Counted from the first letter of the stretch, positions 9,012 through 19,127 are shown. The stretch is DNA of 64,000 nt from an uncultured Shewanella sp. (GCF_947501665.1 NZ_CANMWS010000012.1:1-64000); one strand, 5' to 3'. Notes: generated by a model not told the origin, from the sequence alone. A program made the numbers and translations.

Positions 9012-10421
9012 ATGAACACTTCCTCATCAAATGCCGCCGAGCATACTGCAAAAATGCCGTTAGTGATTACTCCTTCCGCCGCTAATGCTACTGCGATCCC
9101 ATTGTCCATTTTCACTCCCGATATCTTTGCAAGCTGGATGAAAGAGCAGCCTCTACTGACTCAAAATTGGTTAAGTCAGCAACATATTACTAAGCAAGGC
9201 CATAGTCTTATCCCTAATAATGAAGGTCAGATCATCCAAGCGATATTCGTGACCGAACAAGCAGACAGTTTTTGGGCCTGTGGCGAACTCGTCAATCAGC
9301 TACCCAGTGGCCAATATGCCATTCAAGGTGAGCCTGATCAAATAGAGAAAGCGGCCTTTAGTTGGGGACTGGGTGGCTATCGTTTTGAACGTTACAAGAA
9401 AAATCATAAGTCACTGCCGCAATTGCTTGTCCCAACCGATGAGATAGCCAACAAAGCAAACCGCTTTATTCGCGCCACATCGCTTACTCGAGATTTAATT
9501 AACACACCTGCTGGCGACATGATGCCCCAGCACTTGGCACAAACCTTAAGCCAAATGGCCGAAGAGTTTGGCGGCAAACTCACGCAAATTGTCGGTGACG
9601 AACTACTTGAACAAAACTATCCCACCATTCATATGGTCGGCCGCGCCAGTGTTCATGCGCCAAGATTACTTGATTTCACGTGGGGTGATGACAGTGCGCC
9701 ACAAATCACACTGGTCGGAAAAGGGGTGTGTTTTGACTCTGGCGGCCTAGACTTAAAGCCTGGCGCCGGCATGCGCTTAATGAAAAAAGACATGGGCGGC
9801 GCCGCCCATGTCTTAGGGCTAGCACAGCTTATCATGGCCCATGAATTACCTATTCGCCTACGCGTACTGGTGCCTGCCGTTGAAAATGCGGTCTCGGCCA
9901 ATGCCTTTAGACCCGGTGATGTTATTACTACCCGCCATGGTATTAGCGTTGAAATTGATAATACCGATGCAGAAGGCCGATTGGTACTGTGTGATGCACT
10001 TTCAGAAGCGAATCATGATAAACCCGATATGATCATCGATTTTGCCACCTTAACCGGTGCGATGCGGGTCGCGTTAGGCACAGAGTTACCGGGGTTTTTC
10101 AGTAATGATGATTTACTGGCCAACGGGATCACCCAGTCAGGATTAAATCGAGAGGATCCTGTGTGGCGCATGCCACTACATCAAGCATATAACGATTTAC
10201 TCAAAAGTGAAGTTGCCGATCTATCCAATTGTGCCACCAGCCCTTTTGGCGGCGCAATTACCGCAGCCCTATATTTACAAGCCTTTGTCGATAAAGACAT
10301 TCCTTGGGCACATTTTGATGTCATGGCTTGGAATAACCGTAAACTGCCTGGTCGCCCTATTGGCGGTGAGGCCTTTGGTATTCGCGCCGTGTTTGATCAT
10401 TTACAACAAAAATATAAATAA
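9012..10421 (+). CDS. M17-family leucyl aminopeptidase
   Basis: A 469-residue cytosolic metallo-aminopeptidase of the M17 family. The metal-binding core is intact: VGKGVCFDSGGLDLKP near residue 235, KKDMGGAA shortly after, and the signature NTDAEGRL near 320. The N-terminal ~160 residues form the non-catalytic domain. It removes N-terminal residues from peptides during protein turnover. It is a single gene between the curli region and ybiT. The exact subclass (PepA, PepB or the shorter marine group) is not certain, so no symbol is given. Confidence 0.9.
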   Translation: MNTSSSNAAEHTAKMPLVITPSAANATAIPLSIFTPDIFASWMKEQPLLTQNWLSQQHITKQGHSLIPNNEGQIIQAIFVTEQADSFWACGELVNQLPSGQYAIQGEPDQIEKAAFSWGLGGYRFERYKKNHKSLPQLLVPTDEIANKANRFIRATSLTRDLINTPAGDMMPQHLAQTLSQMAEEFGGKLTQIVGDELLEQNYPTIHMVGRASVHAPRLLDFTWGDDSAPQITLVGKGVCFDSGGLDLKPGAGMRLMKKDMGGAAHVLGLAQLIMAHELPIRLRVLVPAVENAVSANAFRPGDVITTRHGISVEIDNTDAEGRLVLCDALSEANHDKPDMIIDFATLTGAMRVALGTELPGFFSNDDLLANGITQSGLNREDPVWRMPLHQAYNDLLKSEVADLSNCATSPFGGAITAALYLQAFVDKDIPWAHFDVMAWNNRKLPGRPIGGEAFGIRAVFDHLQQKYK

Positions 10422-10537
10422 AAGCAAGAAATCAATTTAACTTTTTGATTATTAATGAAATCTGGTTAGGACCAGACACTCATTATCCAAAATTAAGATT
10501 AAATAACCAATACTCGGCTAACATCACGGGTATAAGC

Positions 10538-10579
10538 AGACACAAAAAAGCCCGATTACATTCGGGCTTTTTTGTGTCT
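10538..10579. terminator. Bidirectional terminator between aminopeptidase and ybiT
   Basis: A perfect 18-bp inverted repeat (AGACACAAAAAAGCCCGA with its complement) and a 6-nt loop. The A and T runs inside the arms let it work for both convergent genes. Confidence 0.9.
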
Positions 10580-10597
10580 TTACGTTTAGAGGACGAT

Positions 10598-12190
10598 TTA
10601 AGCCTCTACGCCTTTACTTCTTAAGAACTCATCGTAAGTCCCTTTAAAGTCATTCACACCTGTCGGAGTCACTTCAAGAATACGCGTCGCCAATGAAGAA
10701 ACAAACGCTCTATCGTGACTGACAAACAACAGTGTGCCTTCATACATTTCAAGGGCGTTATTTAATGATTCAATCGACTCCATGTCCATGTGGTTGGTCG
10801 GCTCATCTAATAGCAAGATATTTGGCTTATCCATGATAAGTTTACCAAACAACATACGGCCTTTTTCACCACCAGAAAGAACCTTAACGGATTTTTTAAT
10901 GTCATCAGAACCAAACAACATGCGCCCTAAAATACCACGAACAGATTGATCGTCATCATTCGGTTTGCGCCATTGACTCATCCATTCAAACAAGGTCATG
11001 TCGTTTTCAAAATCACTTTCATGATCTTGGGCATAATAACCAATCGCTGAATTTTCAGACCATTGAATGGTACCGCTATCTTGTGGCAAGTCATGTACCA
11101 AAGTACGCAACAAGGTGGTTTTACCCACACCGTTATCACCCAAAATAGCCACACGTTCACCCACTTCAACCATTAAATCTAAATTTTTAAATAAGGTTTC
11201 ATCGAAACCTTTAGTCAAGCCTTCGGTGACTAACGCATTACGGAATAATTTCTTTTCTTGCTCGAAACGAATAAATGGATTCACTCGGCTTGACGCTTTC
11301 ACTTCTTCAATCTTAATTTTATCAATCAACTTGGCACGAGACGTGGCTTGCTTTGCTTTTGACGCATTCGCAGAGAAACGAGCCACAAAGCCTTGAAGTT
11401 CAGAAATTTGCGCTTTTTTCTTGGCATTATCAGCCATTAAACGCTCTCGCGCTTGGCTGGCTGCCATCATGTATTCATCATAGTTACCAGGGAATACGCG
11501 TAGCTCACCGTAATCTAAGTCGGCCATGTGTGTACAAACAGAATTTAAGAAGTACCTATCATGGGAGATAATAATCATCGTACTGTTACGCTGATTCAAC
11601 ATTTCTTGTAACCAACGGATAGTATCAATATCCAAGTTGTTGGTTGGCTCATCGAGTAATAATACATCAGGATCTGAGAACAATGCTTGCGCTAACAAGA
11701 CTCGTAATTTGAAACCCGGTGCAATCTCACTCATCAAACCAAAGTGCTGCTCAACAGGAATACCCACGCCCATTAATAATTCACCTGCGCGAGATTCTGC
11801 CGTATAGCCATCCATTTCGGCAAACTCCATCTCTAAGTCAGCAACTTTAATGCCTTCTTCTTCAGTCATTTCAGGCAAAGAGTAAATGCGATCCCGCTCT
11901 TGTTTTACTGCCCATAATTCTGGGTAGCCCATGATCACGGTATCAACAACATTAAACTCTTCATAACCAAACTGATTCTGACTCAACTTCCCCAAACGCT
12001 CATTGACATCCAAAGAGACATTACCTGAAGTGGGATCGAGATCGCCGGCCAAAATCTTCATAAAGGTTGATTTACCACAACCGTTAGCACCAATTAAACC
12101 GTAACGGTTTCCGCCGCCAAACTTTACTGAGATGTTTTCAAACAGCGGCTTAGCGCCAAACTGCATGGTAATATTTGCTGTAGTGATCAA
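10598..12190 (-). CDS. ybiT: ABC-F ATPase YbiT
   Basis: Exactly 530 residues, the length of E. coli YbiT. Two ATPase domains in one chain: Walker A GANGCGKS at about 33-40 and GDNGVGKT near 350, Walker [12 protein letters not shown] and [11 protein letters not shown]. As in YbiT, the first signature motif is the variant [14 protein letters not shown] rather than LSGGE, while the second is LSGGEKGRM. There are no membrane segments. ABC-F proteins bind the ribosomal E site and adjust translation elongation. Confidence 0.93.
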   Translation of the reverse strand: MITTANITMQFGAKPLFENISVKFGGGNRYGLIGANGCGKSTFMKILAGDLDPTSGNVSLDVNERLGKLSQNQFGYEEFNVVDTVIMGYPELWAVKQERDRIYSLPEMTEEEGIKVADLEMEFAEMDGYTAESRAGELLMGVGIPVEQHFGLMSEIAPGFKLRVLLAQALFSDPDVLLLDEPTNNLDIDTIRWLQEMLNQRNSTMIIISHDRYFLNSVCTHMADLDYGELRVFPGNYDEYMMAASQARERLMADNAKKKAQISELQGFVARFSANASKAKQATSRAKLIDKIKIEEVKASSRVNPFIRFEQEKKLFRNALVTEGLTKGFDETLFKNLDLMVEVGERVAILGDNGVGKTTLLRTLVHDLPQDSGTIQWSENSAIGYYAQDHESDFENDMTLFEWMSQWRKPNDDDQSVRGILGRMLFGSDDIKKSVKVLSGGEKGRMLFGKLIMDKPNILLLDEPTNHMDMESIESLNNALEMYEGTLLFVSHDRAFVSSLATRILEVTPTGVNDFKGTYDEFLRSKGVEA

Positions 12191-12497
12191 AGTGACATTC
12201 CAAAATTCTGATTGTATGAATAAAACAAAAATGCGTTTATCATTTGCTTACTTTTAACGTTAATTTGTAAGCAAGGTTAGCAAACACCCACGCTTGCTAA
12301 AAGCAAGTGACGGAAGGCTTGAAATTAAAAGCCAGCCTAAGCACTCGCGCAATTTTTTAAGCGCGGTACTATAGCCTAATTTAGCCTCAATGATCAATGA
12401 AAAGCGACTGTGTATGATAATGAAAATCACACTCAACAGTCGCTTTAGTCGGTTCATTAACACTCACGTTTTCGCCATCATCATGGTACTTTCAATC
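12191..12497. other. Intergenic region between ybiT and copA
   Basis: 307 bases. A minus-strand open frame of 67 codons lies here (12260-12463) but has no family resemblance and overlaps the copA terminator, so I do not call it a gene. The ybiT promoter should lie in the lower-coordinate part. Confidence 0.4.
12400..12446 (-). terminator. Probable copA terminator
   Basis: An 11-bp inverted repeat (AAAGCGACTGT / ACAGTCGCTTT) lies about 50 bases beyond the copA stop and is followed on the minus strand by TTTTCATT. Confidence 0.5.
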
Positions 12498-14747
12498 TCA
12501 GTCCAGTTTCTGATGGCATAATCGATTCGCATTAGTGACCACAGTCAATGACGACAACGCCATCGCCCCACCCGCTATCACAGGGCTTAATAGCATTCCT
12601 GTTAAAGGAAATAACACGCCTGCGGCTACCGGGATCCCTAAGGTATTATAAATAAAGGCGCCAAATAAATTTTGCTTAATATTACGCATTCCTGCTTTGG
12701 CTAATTTAAAGGTACTGGCAAGTGTCATTAACTGATGGGAAAGTAAAGTTAAATCGGCGCTCTCAATGGCAATTTCAGTGCCACTACCAATAGCAATCCC
12801 CACATCAGCACTGACTAACGCTGGCGCATCATTAATGCCATCGCCCACCATGGCAACCACTTCTCCTTCCGCTTGTAAACGCGTCACATGTTGCTGCTTT
12901 TCTTCTGGCAGTACTTGTGCATTAATTTCATCAATACCGACTTGTTTTGCCACCGCTTGTACAGTTTTTTCGTTATCGCCACTAAGGAGCACCACCCTCA
13001 TACCATCTGCTTTTAAAGCGCTAACGGCTTCCTTAACTCCCTCATGCAAAGGATCGCTAATCGCAATAAGTGCCACTAATCGCCCTCCTTTTGCCACATA
13101 AACCGGTGTTTTTGCCATCTCAGCCCAAGAGGAGGTAAGATCATTGATGTCATTAACACCGTCTATTTGCAATTTATCCATCAATGCTCGATTACCAATG
13201 GCATAATCACTTGAAACTGCTTTAACTGATGATGTTGAGACCGCCATCGTACCGACAATTCCCATCCCTTGGTGATTGGTAAAAACCTCAGGTTCAAGTA
13301 AAGTAAGCCCCGCCGCACTGGCCTTATCAATAATCGCACTGGCCAACGGGTGTTCAGAAGCTTGCTCAAGACTCGCAATATGCAAGAGTAATTGTAATTC
13401 ATCCTCCGCTTGATCTATTAAGGTAAAGTCCGTCGCCGTCGGTTTACCTTGGGTTAACGTGCCCGTTTTATCCAACACCACACAGCTCACCTTACTGGCC
13501 GTTTGTAAGGCTTCACCATTACGAATAAGCACACCCATTTTTGCCGCTCGCCCCACAGACACCATTATCGACATCGGCGTCGCGAGTCCCAGCGCACAAG
13601 GACAAGCAATAATTAAGACGCTCGTCAGTACCACTAATGCATGGGATAGTTGTGGTGCAGGTCCAGCAAAGTACCAAATGCCAGCACTTAATAAGGCAAT
13701 AACAATGACAACAGGGACAAAGTAAGCGGATATTTGATCGGTTAATCGACCTATGGGCATTTTTGAGGTTTGGGCTTGCTGTACTAGCTCAATAATCTTT
13801 GCCAAACGGGTATCATCCACTCCCGAGCTCACACGATAAATTAAACTCCCATTACCATTAACCGTTCCCGCACTGACGCTATCGCCCGCTTCTTTATTCA
13901 CAGGCACTGGCTCCCCGGTGAGCATAGACTCATTGAGTAATGATTGACCTTCAAGGACTTCACCGTCTAATGCGACACGCCCGCCGGGTTTTAGCCGAAT
14001 GCGATCGCCTAAGACTAATTCGGCAATTTCAACTTCTTCATCACCACTGTCAGTAATACGTATGGCCGTCGATGCTTGTAACCCTAATAAACTTTGTACC
14101 GCTTCACTGGTTTTTCCTCTTGCCCTGAGCTCTAATGCATGGCCTAAATTAATCAAGCCTAAAATCATCACGCTGGCTTCAAAATACACATGCCGTGTAT
14201 CAAACGGAAACCATTGAGGCATTAAGACTACCAGCATAGAATAAAACCAAGCTGCGCCTGTCCCCAGTGCAATTAAACTATCCATATTAGCACTTTTGGC
14301 TTTCAACGCTCGCCACATACCTTGATAGAAATGTGCCCCCGTAGTTACCATTAATACCAGCGTTAATACACCAACTGCTCCCCAAATAAATTGATCGCTT
14401 GGATCACTAATTTGCATTTCACCGCCAAATAAGCCCCAAAGCATCAGGGGGATCCCCACACCTAACCCAATAAATGCTTGCCACATTTGCTTATGATATT
14501 GGCTCTGTTCTAATTCACTTTTCTCTTTAGTTGCCCGTTTTGCATCCAGTACCTGCTCACTGACATAACCCACGCTTTGTATAATGGATTTAGCTTTCTC
14601 AATATCAATCTCTTCATTGATAATGACTTGTTTGTCGGCTAAATTAACGCTGACACTCATGGCTGCCTGTGCTTGAAAAGCATTTTCAATTTTTGCAATA
14701 CAACTCGTACAATTCATATCAGGTACTGACAATATCATGGTTGACAT
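12498..14747 (-). CDS. copA: Copper-exporting P1B-type ATPase CopA
   Basis: A 749-residue inner-membrane Cu(I) pump. One N-terminal heavy-metal domain (residues 1-65) carries MNCTSC with Cys13 and Cys16. Membrane helices start near residue 90. The metal-translocating CPC motif lies at about 382-386, the phosphorylated DKTGTLT near 425, the SEHP motif near 465 and the hinge GDGINDAP near 630. Many family members have two metal-binding domains; this one has one. It is transcribed divergently from a CueR-like MerR gene, and its promoter has the long spacer typical of MerR control. Confidence 0.95.
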   Translation of the reverse strand: MSTMILSVPDMNCTSCIAKIENAFQAQAAMSVSVNLADKQVIINEEIDIEKAKSIIQSVGYVSEQVLDAKRATKEKSELEQSQYHKQMWQAFIGLGVGIPLMLWGLFGGEMQISDPSDQFIWGAVGVLTLVLMVTTGAHFYQGMWRALKAKSANMDSLIALGTGAAWFYSMLVVLMPQWFPFDTRHVYFEASVMILGLINLGHALELRARGKTSEAVQSLLGLQASTAIRITDSGDEEVEIAELVLGDRIRLKPGGRVALDGEVLEGQSLLNESMLTGEPVPVNKEAGDSVSAGTVNGNGSLIYRVSSGVDDTRLAKIIELVQQAQTSKMPIGRLTDQISAYFVPVVIVIALLSAGIWYFAGPAPQLSHALVVLTSVLIIACPCALGLATPMSIMVSVGRAAKMGVLIRNGEALQTASKVSCVVLDKTGTLTQGKPTATDFTLIDQAEDELQLLLHIASLEQASEHPLASAIIDKASAAGLTLLEPEVFTNHQGMGIVGTMAVSTSSVKAVSSDYAIGNRALMDKLQIDGVNDINDLTSSWAEMAKTPVYVAKGGRLVALIAISDPLHEGVKEAVSALKADGMRVVLLSGDNEKTVQAVAKQVGIDEINAQVLPEEKQQHVTRLQAEGEVVAMVGDGINDAPALVSADVGIAIGSGTEIAIESADLTLLSHQLMTLASTFKLAKAGMRNIKQNLFGAFIYNTLGIPVAAGVLFPLTGMLLSPVIAGGAMALSSLTVVTNANRLCHQKLD

Positions 14748-14798
14748 AAGATCCCCTTAATTGATAGATGAACTCAATATCGACTAAACAATATCTTC

Positions 14799-14829
14799 AG
14801 TTTATTGTCTCCCCTTATAGGAGAGTCAA
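14799..14829 (-). promoter_or_regulatory. MerR/CueR-type copA promoter with 19-bp spacer
   Basis: Read on the minus strand, TTGACT (-35, 14824-14829) and TAAACT (-10, 14799-14804) are separated by 19 bases. The spacer contains the dyad CTCC-TATAA-GGGGAG. The over-long spacer with a central dyad is the hallmark of MerR-family activated promoters such as E. coli copA. It ends about 50 bases upstream of the copA ATG. Confidence 0.85.
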
Positions 14830-14879
14830 ACTGTTTTTGCTATCATTTTTAAAACGTATTCAGTCATTGGAAGTGGATC

Positions 14880-15293
14880 ATGAAAATAGGTGAGGTTGCT
14901 AAAGCAACAGGCTTAACAGTCAAAAGTATTCGGTATTATCATGATATCGGCCTTGTTACAGGCCAACGAAATATCAATGGCTATCGAGAATATAATGACG
15001 CTCATGTTGAAGCATTGTCGTTTATTCATCATTGCCGAACGTTAGGCTTCGCCCTTGATGATTGCCGAGCTTTACTTGATTTGAAAATCAATCAAGCTCG
15101 CCATGCTAAAGATGTCAAAGCACTTGCCACACAACATTTAAATGCAATCAGCGAAAAAATTACTCAATTACAAATATTGGAAATGCAGCTCTCCTCTCTT
15201 GTTCATGATTGTGAAGGAGGCGAACAGCCTAATTGCGCTATTTTAACGGGCTTAGTTAACCCTAACACTTCAAAAAAGCCTTCCAATCAATAA
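14880..15293 (+). CDS. cueR: MerR-family copper-responsive regulator CueR
   Basis: A 137-residue regulator. The N-terminal MerR helix-turn-helix reads MKIGEVAKATGLTVKSIRYY, followed by a dimerisation helix. The metal-binding loop has Cys111 and Cys119, eight apart as in E. coli CueR (112 and 120), which marks monovalent copper, silver or gold sensing. The start is supported by a GGAAGTGG site. It faces copA divergently across a gap of 132 bases containing the 19-bp-spacer promoter. Confidence 0.9.
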   Translation: MKIGEVAKATGLTVKSIRYYHDIGLVTGQRNINGYREYNDAHVEALSFIHHCRTLGFALDDCRALLDLKINQARHAKDVKALATQHLNAISEKITQLQILEMQLSSLVHDCEGGEQPNCAILTGLVNPNTSKKPSNQ

Positions 15294-15297
15294 AAAA

Positions 15298-15329
15298 GCC
15301 AATCTTGTTTAAGACTGGCCCTATTTTTT
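15298..15329. terminator. Bidirectional terminator between cueR and the barrel protein gene
   Basis: A 9-bp imperfect stem (GCCAATCTT / AAGACTGGC) with a 4-nt loop is flanked by AAAAAA on the left and TTTTTT on the right, so it can stop both convergent transcripts. Confidence 0.8.
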
Positions 15330-15349
15330 ATAAAAACAACCGTAACAAA

Positions 15350-16714
15350 TTACATGCCAAAGGTATAACTCATACCAATATTGAACAGATTATTTTGATA
15401 AGCCGTTTTCAGATCATACTCATAACCATCTGTATTGGTTAATACAGTCGATTTCATTTCTGGTGCTCTTAAATGACGATATTCTCCAAAGATCCTCATA
15501 CTTTCGGTCGCTTGAAATCCAACACCAACAATCCCCTGATAAGCTACAGATGTATCCGTTTTATTATCCAAACTCACCATTTCAGATCCTGAAGCCGTCT
15601 GCATATAGACACTACCATCATATTTAGTTTCCATATCAATTAGCCCTACGCCTAATCCCGCATAAGGGATCCAAGCACTCCCCATTGGAAAATCATGTAA
15701 TAGATTTAAACCGTACCAATTGCCAGACACTTTATTCCCTTGAGCAATATCATCCACTTTATCCATTTCGTCACTTAGGTAAGTGAATTGTAACTCAGTA
15801 CGCCAATTATTATATTTAATACCTATGCTACCACCGACATTATAACCCGTATCAAATGTTGTTTTAACGCCAGCCACGCCATTTTCAGAGGTTGCAATTT
15901 GCTCTTCTAAATAACTCGCACCGCCAGATAAACTCAAATAAAACAATGCATGATCAGCGGGAGGTGGAGGAGGAGTCGGCTTGTGCTTAGGCACTCCATC
16001 AAAATAATAAGTTAATCCAAGATTAAACAGTGTCGATTGATAATAGCTTTCTAATTTATTGCTATTTTGGGTCCAATTATTAAATTGGCTTGAGCCAATA
16101 TGCCGCACTTCAGCCAATAAACGCATCTCGGGAATAGGCTGATAAGCTATACCGACTGTCGCTTGATAAGCAAAAGCAGAATCAGATGAATCTTCATTAG
16201 AAACAAAACCACTTGTGTCATCTGTTGGATCGCTCCACTCACTGAGTGCACCAAAACTAGAATTAATAGTGATCCCCCCAACACCAAACCCAGCATAAGG
16301 GATCCAATGTTTACTGATGGGGAAATCTCTCAATACATTGAACCCGTACCAAACCCCTTGTTGCTGATTACCTTGATCAATGTCAAATACCTTATCCATG
16401 TCGTTATACAGATAAGTCATCTGAACTTCAAAGCGCCATAGATCAACTTGCTTCCCTAAGCTCACTCCAGCATTAAACCCCCAATCATATGAAACGATCC
16501 CTGTACCATTATAAGCTTCATCAGCAATGCTACGTTGTTTTTCTAAATAACTGGTACCAGCCGATGCGGTGACATAAAAACCATTAGGTACAAAATTAGG
16601 AGCAGGTGGCGGCGGTGGTGGTGGAGATTTAAGCCCATGATCTTCTTCGGCGTATAACGAATGGCACATGAGTGAGCACGGTAAAATAAAAGCAACAGCT
16701 ATGCGTTTTTTCAT
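15350..16714 (-). CDS. Outer-membrane protein with two tandem beta-barrel domains
   Basis: I start the protein at the ATG at 16714 (MKKRIAVAFILPCSLMCHS), 454 residues, because an AGGG site lies 9 bases upstream and the N-terminus is then a clean signal peptide. The longer open frame up to 16903 adds an unlikely extension. After the signal comes a proline run (SPPPPPPPAPNF), a barrel-like domain of about 200 residues starting GFYVTASAGTSYLE, a second proline linker (PTPPPPP), and a second similar domain starting LFYLSLSGGASYLE and ending in SYTFGM, with the terminal aromatic pattern of outer-membrane barrels. Each half resembles the 8-stranded OmpA/OmpW-like family. The halves share phrases such as AYQATVGIAYQ/AYQGIVGVGFQ, indicating duplication. 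Function unknown. Confidence 0.75.
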   Translation of the reverse strand: MKKRIAVAFILPCSLMCHSLYAEEDHGLKSPPPPPPPAPNFVPNGFYVTASAGTSYLEKQRSIADEAYNGTGIVSYDWGFNAGVSLGKQVDLWRFEVQMTYLYNDMDKVFDIDQGNQQQGVWYGFNVLRDFPISKHWIPYAGFGVGGITINSSFGALSEWSDPTDDTSGFVSNEDSSDSAFAYQATVGIAYQPIPEMRLLAEVRHIGSSQFNNWTQNSNKLESYYQSTLFNLGLTYYFDGVPKHKPTPPPPPADHALFYLSLSGGASYLEEQIATSENGVAGVKTTFDTGYNVGGSIGIKYNNWRTELQFTYLSDEMDKVDDIAQGNKVSGNWYGLNLLHDFPMGSAWIPYAGLGVGLIDMETKYDGSVYMQTASGSEMVSLDNKTDTSVAYQGIVGVGFQATESMRIFGEYRHLRAPEMKSTVLTNTDGYEYDLKTAYQNNLFNIGMSYTFGM

Positions 16715-17113
16715 TTCATTCATCCCTATATATTTATTATCAACATCCATCGTTTTACCTAGTACCTTAAACAAGTAAGTAAAACACAAAATAAATATAG
16801 TGCAGGTTTGAGAAATATCTAATAGGAACCTGATTAAAATACATCGAAAAATATGATAGGTAAAAGTCTTCCCTCTCCTTTGTCTGCCAAAATACGTTCT
16901 CACTTTGATACGGGAATGATATTTATCATCAATCGCGAATACATTATTTTATACCAACCTAAGTCATCCTTATTCATCATCACTAATCAAAATAAATCAA
17001 CTTCTTCTGGATAGTTAACTATGTTAAAATTTAATGTTATTTATTAATAGCCTCTAGCAATCACTTGAAAATTAGCCCCTCCAACGGAATAACAACACAC
17101 TAAGGGATCCTTA
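16715..17113. other. Intergenic region between barrel protein and histidine phosphatase genes
   Basis: About 400 AT-rich bases between divergent genes, presumably with promoters for both. No specific site was recognised. Confidence 0.4.
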
Positions 17114-17665
17114 ATGAAATTATTTTTTCCAACTTGCTTAGCTGCCATAATGTATTTATTAGGTACTCAAATCGCCTTTGCAGCTTGCTTACCCGATAGC
17201 CTCTATATTACTCGTCATGCAGAAAAATTGGATGAAAAAGGCAATCACGACCCTAATCTTTCAGAGCGAGGACAAGCAAGAGCCCAACGCATCGCTGATA
17301 TGTTAGCTGATATCAATATTCACCGTTTATTTTCAACACCCTATAATCGAACAAAACAAACATTAACGCCACTCAGCCAACATAAAAATCTATCCATTAC
17401 TGAATATGATCCTAGAGAGCAAGCAGCATTTATTCATCAACTTAAAAATAATTATTGTAACCAAACATTAGTGATTGCCGGACATTCCAATACTGTTCCT
17501 AGCATGCTACAAGACTTAGGCATTCATTTTAATGTCAGCTTAGGAAAGTATCGCTTTAACTATCAACCAAGTATTATTTTATCTGAACACGAATTTGGAC
17601 AACTTTTTTTCATTCGCTTTAATAATGATACGCCAATTCTTGAAGTTCTCAGTAGTGATAGTTAA
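17114..17665 (+). CDS. Secreted histidine phosphatase superfamily protein
   Basis: A 183-residue protein with a signal peptide ending at IAFA, so it acts in the periplasm or outside. The catalytic motif TRHAEK (His phosphorylated in the reaction) lies at about 34-39, LSERGQARA follows, STPYNRTKQT provides the second arginine, and IAGHSNT near residue 120 supplies the second histidine. These are the four catalytic positions of the phosphoglycerate-mutase-like family, close to SixA and Ais types. The substrate is not predictable. It is a single gene. Confidence 0.85.
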   Translation: MKLFFPTCLAAIMYLLGTQIAFAACLPDSLYITRHAEKLDEKGNHDPNLSERGQARAQRIADMLADINIHRLFSTPYNRTKQTLTPLSQHKNLSITEYDPREQAAFIHQLKNNYCNQTLVIAGHSNTVPSMLQDLGIHFNVSLGKYRFNYQPSIILSEHEFGQLFFIRFNNDTPILEVLSSDS

Positions 17666-17798
17666 CCTCATTAAACAACAATGCGCCGTCAAATCAGGCG
17701 GCTAAAATAAGCAAAGAGTATTCTACTTTCAACTTCCCCATGAAAATCTGCTCAATTCAACTACACTTTTTATAATCTTTCATTACAAAGGGATAGTT

Positions 17799-19004
17799 AT
17801 GGCATGTGCGGGCATGGTTGTGATCCTCAATGGCGCTCCCCATTCAAAAAAACAAGCCATTATCGAGCAGTTTCAACAATACAGTCACCAACCTTTCTTT
17901 ACCTTAGGTTTGCGAGACTTTTACTCCATCATGCGTTCTCCAAATAACTGCCTTCCCCTCGGCACAAACCCAGCCCAAGATGATAATGATTTAACGGCAT
18001 TACACGCAGCGATTACCGGTATGGCAAAAGGCGGCTGCCATATGATTGTCGACCACTGTATAATTGCTGAAAAATACCTTTCACAGCTCAACTATTTTCT
18101 TCAAGAACTTGACGTCACTTGGATAGAAGTGATTCATGATGAAACATCACGAATAAAAAGCGAGAAGAAATTAGGCGCTAGACCTGAAGGCAGCACTATC
18201 GACTTAACACAAAAAATGGTAACAAAAATAAAGTATGATCTGCAGCTTGATAGCCACAATAATAGCGCTAAAACCTGTGCAGATGAAATCACCCAATACT
18301 TGCTTGAACGACCTTTAAGAGAAAACCCCGCATCCAGGTGGGTTCCCTTAACCTTTCCAAACCATACCGAAGATCTTGGTCATATTATCTTAATCGCGGG
18401 AACAACGAGTGCAGGAAAAAGTACTTTATGCCAAAGCCTTCAACAAGCCATGCATTCCCCTCGTATTCAGTTTGGAATAGATAATGTCGTCACTATGCTA
18501 GCCCCTAAACATTTAGGGATCCCAGTGACAAAAGAAGATACTCATCATTTCAAACCTAAACCCGAACAAGCACTCGGTTTTTACTTAATCATGCCAGGCC
18601 CCAGTATCGACAACCCCTATGAATATGCCACCGTTCAACTAGGTGAACTTGCAAGACTGGCTCTCAGTGCACATTTTCATGCTGTAAAATTTATCTCTCA
18701 GTGCGGTATTAATGTCATTTCTGATCAAGTTTTCTCTTTTAAAGATGAATATTTAGAAGCAAAAGCAGTACTAGAAGCCATGCCGACTTTTTGGGTGGCG
18801 GTGAATGCTGATAACGATACGCTTCTCGCCCACGAGAAAAAACGAGGAAATCGTTTTCCAGGGCATACCATAGGCCTGCTTTTACAAATGCATAAAGATA
18901 TTGCCAATGATCTGGAACTCGATAGTGGGAAAATGACACCAGAAGAAGAAGCCAAAACAATTTTAGAGACACTAAAGCACAAGTATCCAAAAAGTGATTT
19001 TTAA
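17799..19004 (+). CDS. Protein with two chloramphenicol phosphotransferase-like domains
   Basis: A 401-residue protein formed of two related P-loop kinase-like halves. The first half (about 6-170) begins VVILNGAPHSKKQ: the Walker A positions expected to be Gly and Ser/Thr are Lys17 and Gln19, so ATP binding is doubtful. The second half (about 193-395) begins HIILIAGTTSAGKST with a normal Walker A at about 201-209. Both halves carry GxxxF/GID and the C-terminal ARPEGSTIDL/RGNRFPGHTIGL phrases of the chloramphenicol phosphotransferase-like family. Family members phosphorylate small hydroxylated molecules; the substrate here is unknown. The fusion with one dead half may be regulatory. Confidence 0.75.
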   Translation: MACAGMVVILNGAPHSKKQAIIEQFQQYSHQPFFTLGLRDFYSIMRSPNNCLPLGTNPAQDDNDLTALHAAITGMAKGGCHMIVDHCIIAEKYLSQLNYFLQELDVTWIEVIHDETSRIKSEKKLGARPEGSTIDLTQKMVTKIKYDLQLDSHNNSAKTCADEITQYLLERPLRENPASRWVPLTFPNHTEDLGHIILIAGTTSAGKSTLCQSLQQAMHSPRIQFGIDNVVTMLAPKHLGIPVTKEDTHHFKPKPEQALGFYLIMPGPSIDNPYEYATVQLGELARLALSAHFHAVKFISQCGINVISDQVFSFKDEYLEAKAVLEAMPTFWVAVNADNDTLLAHEKKRGNRFPGHTIGLLLQMHKDIANDLELDSGKMTPEEEAKTILETLKHKYPKSDF

Positions 19005-19082
19005 ACTAAAGGCTCAAACACCGATAAAGAATTGACCCATTGCCATATAAATATCACCCAAAGTTCAATAGGCGCTAATATA

Positions 19083-19127
19083 TGATAACAAGTCCAGTCA
19101 TCTTGCTTTTAACTGTACTTGTTATCA
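19083..19127. terminator. Inverted repeat, probable terminator between convergent genes
   Basis: A 15-bp arm pair (TGATAACAAGTCCAG / CTGTACTTGTTATCA, one mismatch) with a 15-nt loop sits between convergent genes. There is no strong T tract, so the terminator call is tentative. Confidence 0.45.

Noticed and set aside
12260..12463. 67-codon minus-strand frame between ybiT and copA
   Set aside because: No family resemblance, and it overlaps the hairpin that probably terminates copA.
19083..19127. Inverted repeat as a transposon end
   Set aside because: It lies between two convergent genes with a short loop, so a terminator is the simpler reading.
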